Assembly: GCA_019136175.1 (NCBI GenBank)
Contig: JAGVUS010000194.1
Span: forward strand, 1-9,560
Source: Chloroflexota bacterium
GTDB lineage: Bacteria; Chloroflexota; Anaerolineae; Anaerolineales; Anaerolineaceae
Direction of reading: 5' to 3'
DNA length: 9,560 nt
The position numbers and the translations under genes were made by a program. The notes beneath the pieces were generated by a model. It did no database searches. It was not told the origin of the DNA and saw only the letters and a program-made list of their open reading frames with translations. Positions 1 to 6,049 of the stretch are shown here, in pieces (position 1 is the first letter of the stretch; each line of letters begins with the position of its first letter).

Positions 1-96
1 TTTCTGTTCTTTGGGCTGCCCCGGCTCTCACCTGTTCCGGGTTCGCTGCCAGCACCGCACGGACATACTCGTTTCCATCACAGCTTTTGCAGTCAA
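1..96 (-). other. Unresolved sequence downstream of a candidate promoter
   Basis: No gene can be firmly assigned here. On the minus strand one frame stays open from a GTG at 55 to the window edge (it begins VLAANPEQVRAG), but the GTG has no Shine-Dalgarno sequence at a workable distance. A second frame opens with ATG and stops after 16 codons. A short GC stem, CCCGG/CCGGG around a 12-base loop, lies within 1-60. The stretch could be the 5' end of a gene that continues outside the window, a structured leader, or spacer. The sequence shown does not decide between these. Confidence 0.2.
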
Positions 97-125
97 ATTA
101 TGCCACAAAAATTCTCTTTCGACAA
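97..125 (-). promoter_or_regulatory. Candidate sigma70-type promoter reading off the left edge
   Basis: On the minus strand, TTGTCG (120-125) is separated by exactly 17 bases from CATAAT (97-102). These match the -35 and -10 consensus at four of six and five of six positions. It lies just downstream of the phosphorylase stop codon and would start RNA near 90. No intrinsic terminator separates it from the phosphorylase gene, so it may add to read-through. What it transcribes lies mostly outside the window. Confidence 0.4.
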
Positions 126-153
126 CGGGGAAATTTTGCATTGTCCCAGAAAT

Positions 154-1458
154 TTATTCCACAATGCCATAGAACAATGGCAGTGGCTCCACAGGATGGT
201 CACTCCATTGGTGGGCCGCCAAAAGACGCTTCCGGGCTGCAACCATTTTTGAGAGGTCATTGGCGTGTATGGTGAACAGACCTTCACCTTTGCCGATATG
301 ATCACCCACTTTATGGTGGATCACGATCCCAACTGCATGATCAATGGGATCCTCCTTGCGCGCTCTGCCCGCCCCCAGCTCCACCGAAGTTTCTCCAACC
401 TCCCGGGCATCAATACCCAGCAGGTACCCGCTTCGCTCTGCTGCAACGGTCTCAACAAGTGGAGCCTGCGGGAGCAGGGCAGGTTTGTCAACCACACTCA
501 CTTCACCGCCCTGGCTGGTGACAAGCCTGCGGAATTGCTGCCAGGCGATTCCATCCTGCAAGGTGGTTTCAGCCATCCTGCGAGCCTCATCAATATCAAC
601 AGCCTTCCTTCCAACCACCAGCAGATGACTGGCTACCACCAAACAATGCTCCCGGAAATCAGCCGGTCCTCCACCTTGCAGAGTATCAATCGCCTCGTTT
701 ACTTCCAGTGCATTTCCAACTGCATTTCCAAGGGGCTGGTTCATATCAGATAACAGGGCAACCACCTTGCGACCACTCAACCTGCCAATTGCCACCATGA
801 GTTCCGCCAGTTGGCGTGCTTCCGGCAGGGTTTCCATGAAAGCCCCCGTCCCCACCTTGACGTCCAGCACAATTGCCTGAGCCCCAGCGGCAATTTTCTT
901 GCTCATGATGGATGAGGCAATCAACGGAATCGATGGAACCGTCCCGGTTACATCCCGCAGTGCATACAATTTTCCATCAGCCGGAGCCAGGTCACCGGAT
1001 TGTCCTGCCAGGACCAATCCCTCATCGCCCAGCTTTTGCAGAAACTCCTCACGGGTCAGGTTCACCCGAAAGCCAGGGATTGATTCCATTTTATCCAGGG
1101 TACCCCCACTAAATCCCAATCCCCGCCCGGACATTTTTCCCACCGGGAGTCCACAGGCAGCCACCAGCGGCTCGACCACCAACGTGGTTTTATCACCCAC
1201 ACCACCCGTGGAATGCTTGTCCACCGCCAAGGGGACAACTCCGGAGAGGTCCAGCATTTCGCCTGACCGAGCCATCGCCATTGTCAGATCGGTCGTTTCC
1301 CGCTCGGTCATCCCATTTAACAGGACTGCCATTGCCCAAGCTGCCGCCTGATAATCGGGTATGCTTCCCCGGGTAATCCCGTTGATAAAGAATTCAATTT
1401 CCTCCCGGGAAAGCTCCATGCCGTCCCGTTTTTTGATAATCACATCCACAGCTTTCAT
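154..1458 (-). CDS. pdp: Pyrimidine-nucleoside phosphorylase (thymidine phosphorylase family)
   Basis: This 434-residue cytosolic enzyme reversibly phosphorolyses pyrimidine (deoxy)nucleosides to free base and (deoxy)ribose 1-phosphate in nucleoside salvage. The phosphate-binding motif KHSTGGVGDK is at residues 81-90 and the family signature SGRGLGFSGGTLDKME at 110-125. With a constant offset of 3 from E. coli DeoA, the phosphate and base ligands fall at K81, H82, S83, S110, T120, R168, S183 and K187, all present. K108 matches the lysine reported for broad-specificity Bacillus-type enzymes, where E. coli DeoA has Met111, so I favour Pdp over strict thymidine phosphorylase. Length is normal for the family. 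The ATG start has AAGGAG six bases upstream (1465-1470). Unusual are Phe116 and Ser117, where most members read His-Thr. The gene has its own -10 box and is separated from jag by a terminator. Confidence 0.95.
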   Translation of the reverse strand: MKAVDVIIKKRDGMELSREEIEFFINGITRGSIPDYQAAAWAMAVLLNGMTERETTDLTMAMARSGEMLDLSGVVPLAVDKHSTGGVGDKTTLVVEPLVAACGLPVGKMSGRGLGFSGGTLDKMESIPGFRVNLTREEFLQKLGDEGLVLAGQSGDLAPADGKLYALRDVTGTVPSIPLIASSIMSKKIAAGAQAIVLDVKVGTGAFMETLPEARQLAELMVAIGRLSGRKVVALLSDMNQPLGNAVGNALEVNEAIDTLQGGGPADFREHCLVVASHLLVVGRKAVDIDEARRMAETTLQDGIAWQQFRRLVTSQGGEVSVVDKPALLPQAPLVETVAAERSGYLLGIDAREVGETSVELGAGRARKEDPIDHAVGIVIHHKVGDHIGKGEGLFTIHANDLSKMVAARKRLLAAHQWSDHPVEPLPLFYGIVE

Positions 1459-1478
1459 GCAGTTCTCCTTGTGTCTCT

Positions 1479-1484
1479 ATTATA
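1479..1484 (-). promoter_or_regulatory. -10 box of the pdp promoter
   Basis: A perfect TATAAT reads on the minus strand here, 20 bases before the pdp start codon. RNA would begin near 1472, giving a leader of only about 14 bases that is mostly the Shine-Dalgarno AAGGAG (1465-1470). No convincing -35 is seen: the hexamer at 17-base spacing is CTGTTC. An activator or an unusual sigma factor may therefore be needed, or the promoter is weak. Confidence 0.5.
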
Positions 1485-1510
1485 TCCAAACCAACCTTCC
1501 AGAACAGGAA

Positions 1511-1551
1511 TAAAAAAATCCCCGCTGAAGCTAAATCCTGCTTCAGCGAGG
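1511..1551 (-). terminator. Intrinsic terminator of the rpmH-jag operon
   Basis: On the minus strand, a 12-bp stem (1540-1551 pairing with 1520-1531, one G-U wobble, otherwise perfect) closes an 8-base loop and is followed by ATTTTTTT (1512-1519). It starts 22 bases after the jag stop codon. The U-tract is on the minus-strand side only, which fixes the direction. It uncouples pdp from the ribosomal/insertase operon. Confidence 0.93.
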
Positions 1552-1573
1552 ACAAGGAACGGTCAATTCCAGG

Positions 1574-2341
1574 TTAACTGGATTGGGTTTGTTTTAAAAC
1601 AATCGTAACCTTCCGATTGGGCTCTTCCCCCGTGCTTTCGGTTGTGACCAATGGGTGGTTGCGGAGTTCCAGGTGGATGATTCGGCGTTCATTAGCGGGC
1701 ATGGGCTCCAGTACCTGTCGGCGTCCTGTATTGATTGCCTGTTCCGCCATCTTCCGTGCCATCACCCGCAGTTGACGTTCCCGCCGACCCCGGCAGCCCT
1801 GGATATCAATCATCAACGGCACCCAGCGCCCGGCTTGTTTGGAGACAATCAGGCTGGTGATGTACTGGAGAGCATTCAAGGTTTCCGACCGTCGACCAAT
1901 CAGAATGCTCAGGTCGTTGCCTTCCACCTCCACGAGAACAAGGGAACGATCCTTTTCATCTGCAGGAGGGACCAGCCGGACGGATACATTCGCCTGGACC
2001 TGCATTTTTTCAAGCAGCTCTGCAACAACCTCTCGGGCTGTCTCAGCCGTCTCCTCATCTGCTTCCCCTTGTGCCAACCCGGCAATATCCTCGCCAACCG
2101 GTTCCGCCCATTCATGGTGCGCAGGAGCCTCAACGACATCAGTCGTACCTTCCGATTGATCTTTGATAACCAACCGGATGCGTGCCTGCCTGCCGCCCAA
2201 TCCTAAAAATCCCCGGCTGCCCTGGTCCAAAATTTCCACATCCACTGCATCTGCAGGCAAGCCAAGCTGGGCAAGACCTTTGGCAGTGGCTTCTTCCACA
2301 GTTGCTGCAATCACTTCCAAAACTGTTTTTTCCTGACTCAT
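1574..2341 (-). CDS. jag: Jag/KhpB-like RNA-binding protein (Jag_N-KH-R3H)
   Basis: This 255-residue protein has the standard Jag order of domains. The Jag N-terminal domain (about 1-60) ends in the typical GSRGFLGLGGR (41-51). An acidic linker covers about 60-100. A KH domain (about 101-180) has its GxxG-type loop at GRRS (149-152). An R3H domain (about 185-250) has the R-x3-H signature at R219-H223 inside ANERRIIH. KH and R3H bind single-stranded RNA. In Gram-positives KhpB, with KhpA, binds RNAs and affects cell elongation and division; the exact role here is inferred. It follows yidC after 19 bases with a GAGG Shine-Dalgarno, the usual neighbour relationship that gave the name SpoIIIJ-associated gene. 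It is the last gene of the operon. Confidence 0.95.
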   Translation of the reverse strand: MSQEKTVLEVIAATVEEATAKGLAQLGLPADAVDVEILDQGSRGFLGLGGRQARIRLVIKDQSEGTTDVVEAPAHHEWAEPVGEDIAGLAQGEADEETAETAREVVAELLEKMQVQANVSVRLVPPADEKDRSLVLVEVEGNDLSILIGRRSETLNALQYITSLIVSKQAGRWVPLMIDIQGCRGRRERQLRVMARKMAEQAINTGRRQVLEPMPANERRIIHLELRNHPLVTTESTGEEPNRKVTIVLKQTQSS

Positions 2342-2360
2342 TTCTGCCTCGATCCTGGAT

Positions 2361-3305
2361 TTATCTCTTCTTGATGGGTTTCTTCGGTGCGTTATATTTC
2401 TTTTGCTTCGAGGTGGCAGAACTTGAAGATCCCGACCCCGTCTTTGTCTGCGCAGGCAGTTTTTCCACTTCTGTTTTCTTTGCTGGTTCCGGTTTTGTAC
2501 CGCTTCCAGATTTGTTATCCTTGGACGGCGTTGGTGGAGTGGCTTTCTGGAACGGATTCAAGTTTGACCAGTTGATTTTCCCCAACAGGGCATATTGCCC
2601 AATCCCAATCAGGTTGGATACAACAAAATACAACGCCAGACCAGATGCGAGCGTCCATGCCAGGTACCCCATGAAAATCGGCATGTACCAGTTCATCATT
2701 TTGCTCATCTGGGCTGCCTGATCGCCAGGGTTATTGGATGGCGGTGTGATCAACTTGGACTGCATATAGGTTGTGACCACAACAATGATCACCAGGATGG
2801 GAATGCCAAAGGATAACCCGGGAATGTACAACCGTTCCGGCTGTCCCAAATCCATCCAAAGGAACCGGCTGTTCAGCGGGATCAGGCTTTCCACCTTCAA
2901 TAGTGCCGGGTAGATGTGCCGCACCAGCTTGAGCAATTCAATTGGAGTGCTTGCCATCGTTTGAATGATCGCCTGGTAGAGACCAATGATGATAGGGAAC
3001 TGGATCAACGTAGGCAGGCAGGAAGCAAATGGGCTGATTTTTCGTTCCTTGTAAAACCGCATTTGCTCCGCAGCAAGTTTTTCCTTGTCATCTTTGTATT
3101 TCTTTTGAATTGCCTGCCACTCCGGGTCATTCTGCATTTGCTGCATCGCCTGGGAACCCTTGATCTGTTTTGCCATCAAGGGATGGGTGACCAGGCGAAT
3201 TAACAAAGTGAACAGGATGATGGCAATCCCAAAGTTTTGCCCAACCAGGTTGTATATGAAGAGCAACACATTAATAAAAGGGGTGATAATAATCGCATCC
3301 CACAT
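2361..3305 (-). CDS. yidC: Membrane protein insertase YidC/Oxa1/SpoIIIJ family
   Basis: This 314-residue integral membrane protein inserts proteins into the cytoplasmic membrane, alone or with SecYEG. It is the short form lacking the large periplasmic domain of proteobacterial YidC. Hydrophobic segments lie at about 10-36, 95-118, 163-182 and 205-240. The essential groove arginine is R37 (TLLIRLVTHPL). A charged cytoplasmic hairpin spans about 44-90, with KERKISPFASCLPTLIQFPI after it. Unlike Bacillus SpoIIIJ, no lipobox Cys precedes the first segment. The C-terminal tail (about 255-314) is rich in Lys, Ser, Gly and Pro and ends in a lysine/arginine cluster, as expected for a ribosome-contacting tail. 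AGGA lies seven bases before the ATG. The gene starts 14 bases after the lipoprotein gene and precedes jag, consistent with one transcript. Confidence 0.96.
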   Translation of the reverse strand: MWDAIIITPFINVLLFIYNLVGQNFGIAIILFTLLIRLVTHPLMAKQIKGSQAMQQMQNDPEWQAIQKKYKDDKEKLAAEQMRFYKERKISPFASCLPTLIQFPIIIGLYQAIIQTMASTPIELLKLVRHIYPALLKVESLIPLNSRFLWMDLGQPERLYIPGLSFGIPILVIIVVVTTYMQSKLITPPSNNPGDQAAQMSKMMNWYMPIFMGYLAWTLASGLALYFVVSNLIGIGQYALLGKINWSNLNPFQKATPPTPSKDNKSGSGTKPEPAKKTEVEKLPAQTKTGSGSSSSATSKQKKYNAPKKPIKKR

Positions 3306-3319
3306 GGTATTTCCTGCCT

Positions 3320-4390
3320 TTACTTGGCTGGTGTAAACGACCAGCTCTCATTTCCGTTGAGATCGAAGGAGACGACCAGCCTGTCTCCCTGGGTAACACC
3401 CACCAACAGACGGTCACCTGCCAGCACGGGTCCACTGTATAGTGTTCCATTCACCGAACGGGTCCACAACCTGTCGCCGGAATAACTGATGGCTACCAGC
3501 TCCCCGTTTTCCAAGCCGTAGATCAAAGCATCGTCCAACACAGCTGGAACACCCAATGCCGCCGTCCCGGCTTCACCCCCAATGGATTGGGTCCACTGGA
3601 TGGAACCATCAGCCGTCTTTACAGAATAAACCTTTCCGGAAGTATCTGCAAAATACATGGAACCATTCCTGACAACCGGCTGGCTCCAAACCAGGTTTTC
3701 CACGGATTGCCTCCACAGAATTTCACCGGTATTCCGGACGGCAAGAACCTCCCGGGCAAGTGTTGCCAAATAAAGGATGCCTTCCTCGCTTAATGTCGGT
3801 GTAAAAATGATGGCTGCACCCATATCGGTTTTCCACTGCTCCTGCCCGGTCGCCGGATCGAGAGCATAGACGTGATGATCCATCGATGCCACATACACAA
3901 ACTTGCCATCCGTTGTTGGAGTTGCCCAGATCGGCTCACCGGTCTCAAATTTCCATAGCAGGTTGCCGTTTAGATCCAACGCATAAAGGAAGTGATCTGC
4001 ACAGGGTGCCAGAAGCATGGTATCAAGTGCCAGGGGACTGGTAATCCACTTCCCCTTCGCTCCGGTAAAACTCCAATTGAGTTTCCCGTTATCGGGATTT
4101 ATACTGTGCAGTTCGTTGCGGTAATCTCCCACAATTAATTGATCTCCAACCAGGACGGGAGCCGCATAGAACATACGGTTGGGTTCCGCTTTTTCAGGGT
4201 AGCGCCAGACCTCCGATCCATCAGAAAGACGGATGGCATGGACATAAGTGGTAGCTGCCACATATGCAACATCGCCGTTCCCGGTGATGCCTGGCCAGCT
4301 GGAGGCGGTCATCACACCTCCGCAGGCGGAAAGCAGCAACGCTCCTGCCACCAGCAGGAGGAGAAGAGAAAAACGTTTTTTTAGTATCAT
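3320..4390 (-). CDS. BamB-like PQQ-repeat beta-propeller lipoprotein
   Basis: This 356-residue predicted lipoprotein has a signal peptide with basic ILKKR, a long Leu-rich core and the lipobox LSAC, with the lipidated Cys at residue 23. The mature part is built from eight copies of a roughly 40-residue PQQ/pyrroloquinoline-type repeat. The repeat tryptophans fall at residues 62, 106, 146, 186, 226, 266, 309 and 350, mostly after a DG/NG turn, which predicts a closed eight-bladed propeller like BamB. No dehydrogenase catalytic domain or c-type haem motif is present, so it is probably a binding scaffold rather than an enzyme. It would sit on the outer face of the cytoplasmic membrane. It lies between yidD and yidC, 29 and 14 bases from them, so it is co-transcribed with the membrane insertase; a role with newly inserted or exported proteins is inference. 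AGGA lies 11 bases before the ATG, a rather long spacing. Confidence 0.9.
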   Translation of the reverse strand: MILKKRFSLLLLLVAGALLLSACGGVMTASSWPGITGNGDVAYVAATTYVHAIRLSDGSEVWRYPEKAEPNRMFYAAPVLVGDQLIVGDYRNELHSINPDNGKLNWSFTGAKGKWITSPLALDTMLLAPCADHFLYALDLNGNLLWKFETGEPIWATPTTDGKFVYVASMDHHVYALDPATGQEQWKTDMGAAIIFTPTLSEEGILYLATLAREVLAVRNTGEILWRQSVENLVWSQPVVRNGSMYFADTSGKVYSVKTADGSIQWTQSIGGEAGTAALGVPAVLDDALIYGLENGELVAISYSGDRLWTRSVNGTLYSGPVLAGDRLLVGVTQGDRLVVSFDLNGNESWSFTPAK

Positions 4391-4419
4391 GGATTATTTG
4401 TTCCTGTGATGATGTGGTA

Positions 4420-4701
4420 TCAGGGAACCGGGTCGTATCCACCGGGATTGAATGGATTGCATCTCAAAACCCGCTTGACTGCCATCCAGCCACCCTTGAA
4501 AGCGCCATGTTTATACACTGCCTGGTAACCATAATGCGAGCAGGTGGGGTAAAAACGGCAGGTGTTGGAAGGAAGTGCCGGGGAGACAACCGATTGATAG
4601 AGCCGAATGATACCCAGCAGCAGGAAGCGGGGAATGTTTACAAGCCGAAACGGCAGGTCCCGCAAGCGCGGTTCATTCGGATACTCATTGACTCGTCCCA
4701 T
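4420..4701 (-). CDS. yidD: Membrane protein insertion efficiency factor YidD
   Basis: This small YidD (DUF37) protein of 93 residues assists YidC-dependent membrane protein insertion at the inner face of the membrane. The family core is unmistakable: an amphipathic N-terminal stretch (FLLLGIIRLYQSVVSP), then NTCRFYPTCSHYGYQAV, HGAFKGGWMAVKRVLRCNPF and the terminal GGYDPVP, with three conserved Cys. I chose the ATG at 4701 because AGGA (4710-4713) lies eight bases upstream. An in-frame ATG at 4710 has an AGG touching it and no spacer, so it is less likely but would give 96 residues. The start overlaps the end of rnpA by 17 bases (26 with the longer start), which suggests translational coupling. 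Confidence 0.94.
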   Translation of the reverse strand: MGRVNEYPNEPRLRDLPFRLVNIPRFLLLGIIRLYQSVVSPALPSNTCRFYPTCSHYGYQAVYKHGAFKGGWMAVKRVLRCNPFNPGGYDPVP

Positions 4702-5050
4702 GCACTCCATCCTGGGTGATCAGCAAGCCAGCCCGGTTGAATAGTTCGGAAACAGCTGCTTGAATGGAATCAAATTTGGCGGAGACAATCGGTTTACGCG
4801 CGAGGAGAATAATATCCCATCCAGGTGTCAGTCGGGGTAACAGCCCGTCCATGCATGCCCGCAAGCGGCGCTTGGCGCGGTTTCGTTCCACCGCGCTGCC
4901 AACCGAGCGACCGGCAGCTACCCCCACCCGCACCCCGGAATCCGTGGATGCCAGGACGATTAACACAAGCAGCGGGTGAGCGTACGATTTTCCTGATCGC
5001 CGCACCCGCTTGAAGTCTGTGGATCGTCTCAGACGAAATTCCCGTTTCAC
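4685..5050 (-). CDS. rnpA: Ribonuclease P protein component
   Basis: This 121-residue basic protein pairs with the catalytic RNase P RNA to remove 5' leaders from pre-tRNAs. The N-terminus has the family's L-x-x-x-x-D-F-x-x-V pattern (FRLRRSTDFKRVRRSG). The RNR signature lies at residues 55-64 (ERNRAKRRLR), preceded by the RVGVAAGRSVGSAV strand-helix element. Length is typical. The start must be GTG at 5050: the codon directly before it in frame is TGA, and AGGA lies six bases upstream. An out-of-frame ATG begins four bases earlier (ATGAGTG). It follows rpmH after 84 bases and overlaps yidD at its 3' end, the standard order in bacteria. Confidence 0.96.
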   Translation of the reverse strand: MKREFRLRRSTDFKRVRRSGKSYAHPLLVLIVLASTDSGVRVGVAAGRSVGSAVERNRAKRRLRACMDGLLPRLTPGWDIILLARKPIVSAKFDSIQAAVSELFNRAGLLITQDGVHGTSQ

Positions 5051-5058
5051 TCATAGTC

Positions 5059-5075
5059 CTGGTTGTCAAAACCAG
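5059..5075 (-). promoter_or_regulatory. Hairpin touching the rnpA ribosome-binding site
   Basis: In the mRNA, CTGGTT (5070-5075) pairs perfectly with AACCAG (5059-5064) around a five-base loop. The last AG of the stem are the first bases of the AGGA Shine-Dalgarno that serves the GTG start of rnpA. The stem could dampen RnpA translation relative to L34 from the same transcript. The stem is short, so the effect is uncertain. Confidence 0.35.
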
Positions 5076-5109
5076 TGTTTCCATCCATCCAACAGCAATT
5101 TTACCGCAT

Positions 5110-5133
5110 CCGGTTCTTAAAAATCGAAACCGG
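5110..5133 (-). repeat. Small inverted repeat just after rpmH
   Basis: CCGGTT and AACCGG (six bases each, 12-base spacing) begin one base past the rpmH stop codon. There is no U-tract after the stem on the minus strand, so it is not an intrinsic terminator. It may be a processing or stabilising hairpin in the rpmH-rnpA mRNA. Confidence 0.3.
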
Positions 5134-5134
5134 T

Positions 5135-5308
5135 TTACCAGCGAACTTTTTTGACGTGGTTGTTCATGGACACGGTCAATTTATAGCGACCGCGCAGTCG
5201 GCGGCGCTTCAAAACCTCGCGTCCATCAGCCGTGGCAGTGCGCGACCGGAACCCATGGACGCGTACGCGCCGGCGAATTTTGGGTTGATACGTTCGTTTT
5301 GTCGACAT
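5135..5308 (-). CDS. rpmH: 50S ribosomal protein L34
   Basis: This 57-residue, very basic large-subunit ribosomal protein has the L34 pattern in full: KRTYQP (residues 4-9), then RVHGFRSRTATADGREVL (16-33) and KRRRLRGRYKLTV (34-46). L34 usually stops close to this LTV at about 44-46 residues. Here eleven more residues follow (SMNNHVKKVRW), a basic C-terminal extension. The ATG at 5308 is preceded by AAAGGA at a spacing of eight. It is the first gene after the strong promoter at 5349-5377 and heads the rnpA-yidD-lipoprotein-yidC-jag operon. Identification is firm; only the function of the extension is unknown. Confidence 0.96.
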   Translation of the reverse strand: MSTKRTYQPKIRRRVRVHGFRSRTATADGREVLKRRRLRGRYKLTVSMNNHVKKVRW

Positions 5309-5340
5309 GAAACCTTTCCTTTCAATTACTCAAAATGCAC

Positions 5341-5367
5341 GAAGGGGTATTATACCGTAACCCCTTC
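5341..5367. repeat. Nested inverted repeats around the rpmH -10 box
   Basis: GAAGGGGT (5341-5348) and ACCCCTTC (5360-5367) form a perfect 8-bp inverted repeat with an 11-base centre. A second palindrome, GGTAT-T-ATACC (5346-5356), overlaps it. The -10 hexamer lies inside the centre. No U-tract follows on either strand, so it is not a terminator. An operator, or a DNA element that affects promoter opening, is the likelier reading. Confidence 0.5.
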
Positions 5368-5377
5368 CATCGGTCAA
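5349..5377 (-). promoter_or_regulatory. Sigma70 promoter of the rpmH operon
   Basis: On the minus strand TTGACC (5372-5377) and a perfect TATAAT (5349-5354) are separated by the ideal 17 bases. The -35 box begins immediately after the stop codon of the upstream RCK gene. RNA would start near 5342, leaving a leader of about 33 bases before the rpmH ATG. A strong promoter fits a ribosomal protein operon. Confidence 0.9.
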
Positions 5378-6046
5378 TCATCCGGGGCGTTTGAACAACT
5401 CTGCCAGTCGGATGGCGCTTTGCTGGTCTGTAATTGCCAGGACTTCATCCCCAACCTCAAAGATCGTCTGACCACGCGGTACGACCATTTCACCATGGCG
5501 AATGATCCCCGCAATGACGCATCCTTCCGGAATTTGCAGGTCCTTGATTGCTCTCCCAACAGCCAGGGCACCGGCAGGAATCTTTTCCTCCACAAGGGAA
5601 TAATTCCCGCGGCGCAGCTTTAACAGGGTCATCATGTCACCCAGCGACATTTCCTCCTGGATCATGCTCGCCATGATCTCTGCCTGGTTTAACTGCACAT
5701 CCACATGAAATTTTTCATCAAACAACCAGGCATCCCTGGGATTATTGACCCGTGCAATGGTACGCCCCACTCGATATTTTTCCCGGGCGATATAGCACAA
5801 CAACAGGTTGATATCATCCCGGGTGGTGCAGGCTGCCAGCACTTCGGCATTTTGGATGCCCGCCTGCTCCAGTACTTCCAGGTCAATTGGATTTCCCTCG
5901 TGAATGGATTCCGTGGGTAATTCCTTATGAATATGAGCCAGAACATCTTTACGGTCCTCAATCAGATGGACATCGTGATCCTGATCCACCAACAATTTGG
6001 CAAGCTGGGCGCCTGTCCGTCCACCACCGGCAATAATTACATACAT
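5378..6046 (-). CDS. trkA: TrkA-like RCK potassium regulatory protein (second copy)
   Basis: This 222-residue cytosolic protein has one RCK_N and one RCK_C domain, the architecture of KtrA/KtrC-type subunits; E. coli TrkA carries two such tandem sets. The Rossmann fold shows the dinucleotide motif GGGRTG (7-12) and an acidic residue at the end of the second strand (E30), expected to bind the ribose of NAD(H) or ATP. The second half (about 138-222) has the RCK_C pattern AVGRAIKDLQIPEGCVIAGIIR followed by GDEVLAI. It gates or activates a K+ transport protein by ligand binding. The ATG follows the sister gene after three bases; its Shine-Dalgarno AAAGGAG lies inside the end of that gene, so the two are probably translationally coupled. 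No TrkH/KtrB gene is in the window. Confidence 0.93.
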   Translation of the reverse strand: MYVIIAGGGRTGAQLAKLLVDQDHDVHLIEDRKDVLAHIHKELPTESIHEGNPIDLEVLEQAGIQNAEVLAACTTRDDINLLLCYIAREKYRVGRTIARVNNPRDAWLFDEKFHVDVQLNQAEIMASMIQEEMSLGDMMTLLKLRRGNYSLVEEKIPAGALAVGRAIKDLQIPEGCVIAGIIRHGEMVVPRGQTIFEVGDEVLAITDQQSAIRLAELFKRPG

Positions 6047-6049
6047 GGC

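Noticed and set aside
1..60. SRP RNA or cobalamin riboswitch suggested by CAGGTGAGAGCC...GCAGCCC on the minus strand
   Set aside because: The invariant SRP core (CAGGTCCGGAAGGAAGCAGC) is absent, and the bases after GCAGCCC do not continue as in a cobalamin riboswitch. The resemblance is limited to short GC-rich words.
139..166. CATTGT/ACAATG inverted repeat at the pdp stop codon as a terminator
   Set aside because: The stem is only six AT-rich pairs with a 16-base loop and no U-tract follows on the minus strand.
265..753. Long plus-strand frames opposite pdp, jag and yidC
   Set aside because: They have low-complexity or patternless translations, no ribosome-binding sites, and they lie fully antisense to genes with strong family matches.
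5015..5030. Possible DnaA box (TGTGGATCG) marking oriC
   Set aside because: It is a single partial match inside the rnpA coding sequence. No cluster of boxes or AT-rich unwinding region accompanies it.
4794..5084. 96-codon minus-strand frame starting at an ATG upstream of rnpA
   Set aside because: It is out of frame with rnpA, shows no family pattern and no ribosome site for its ATG, whereas the rnpA frame has a full family match.
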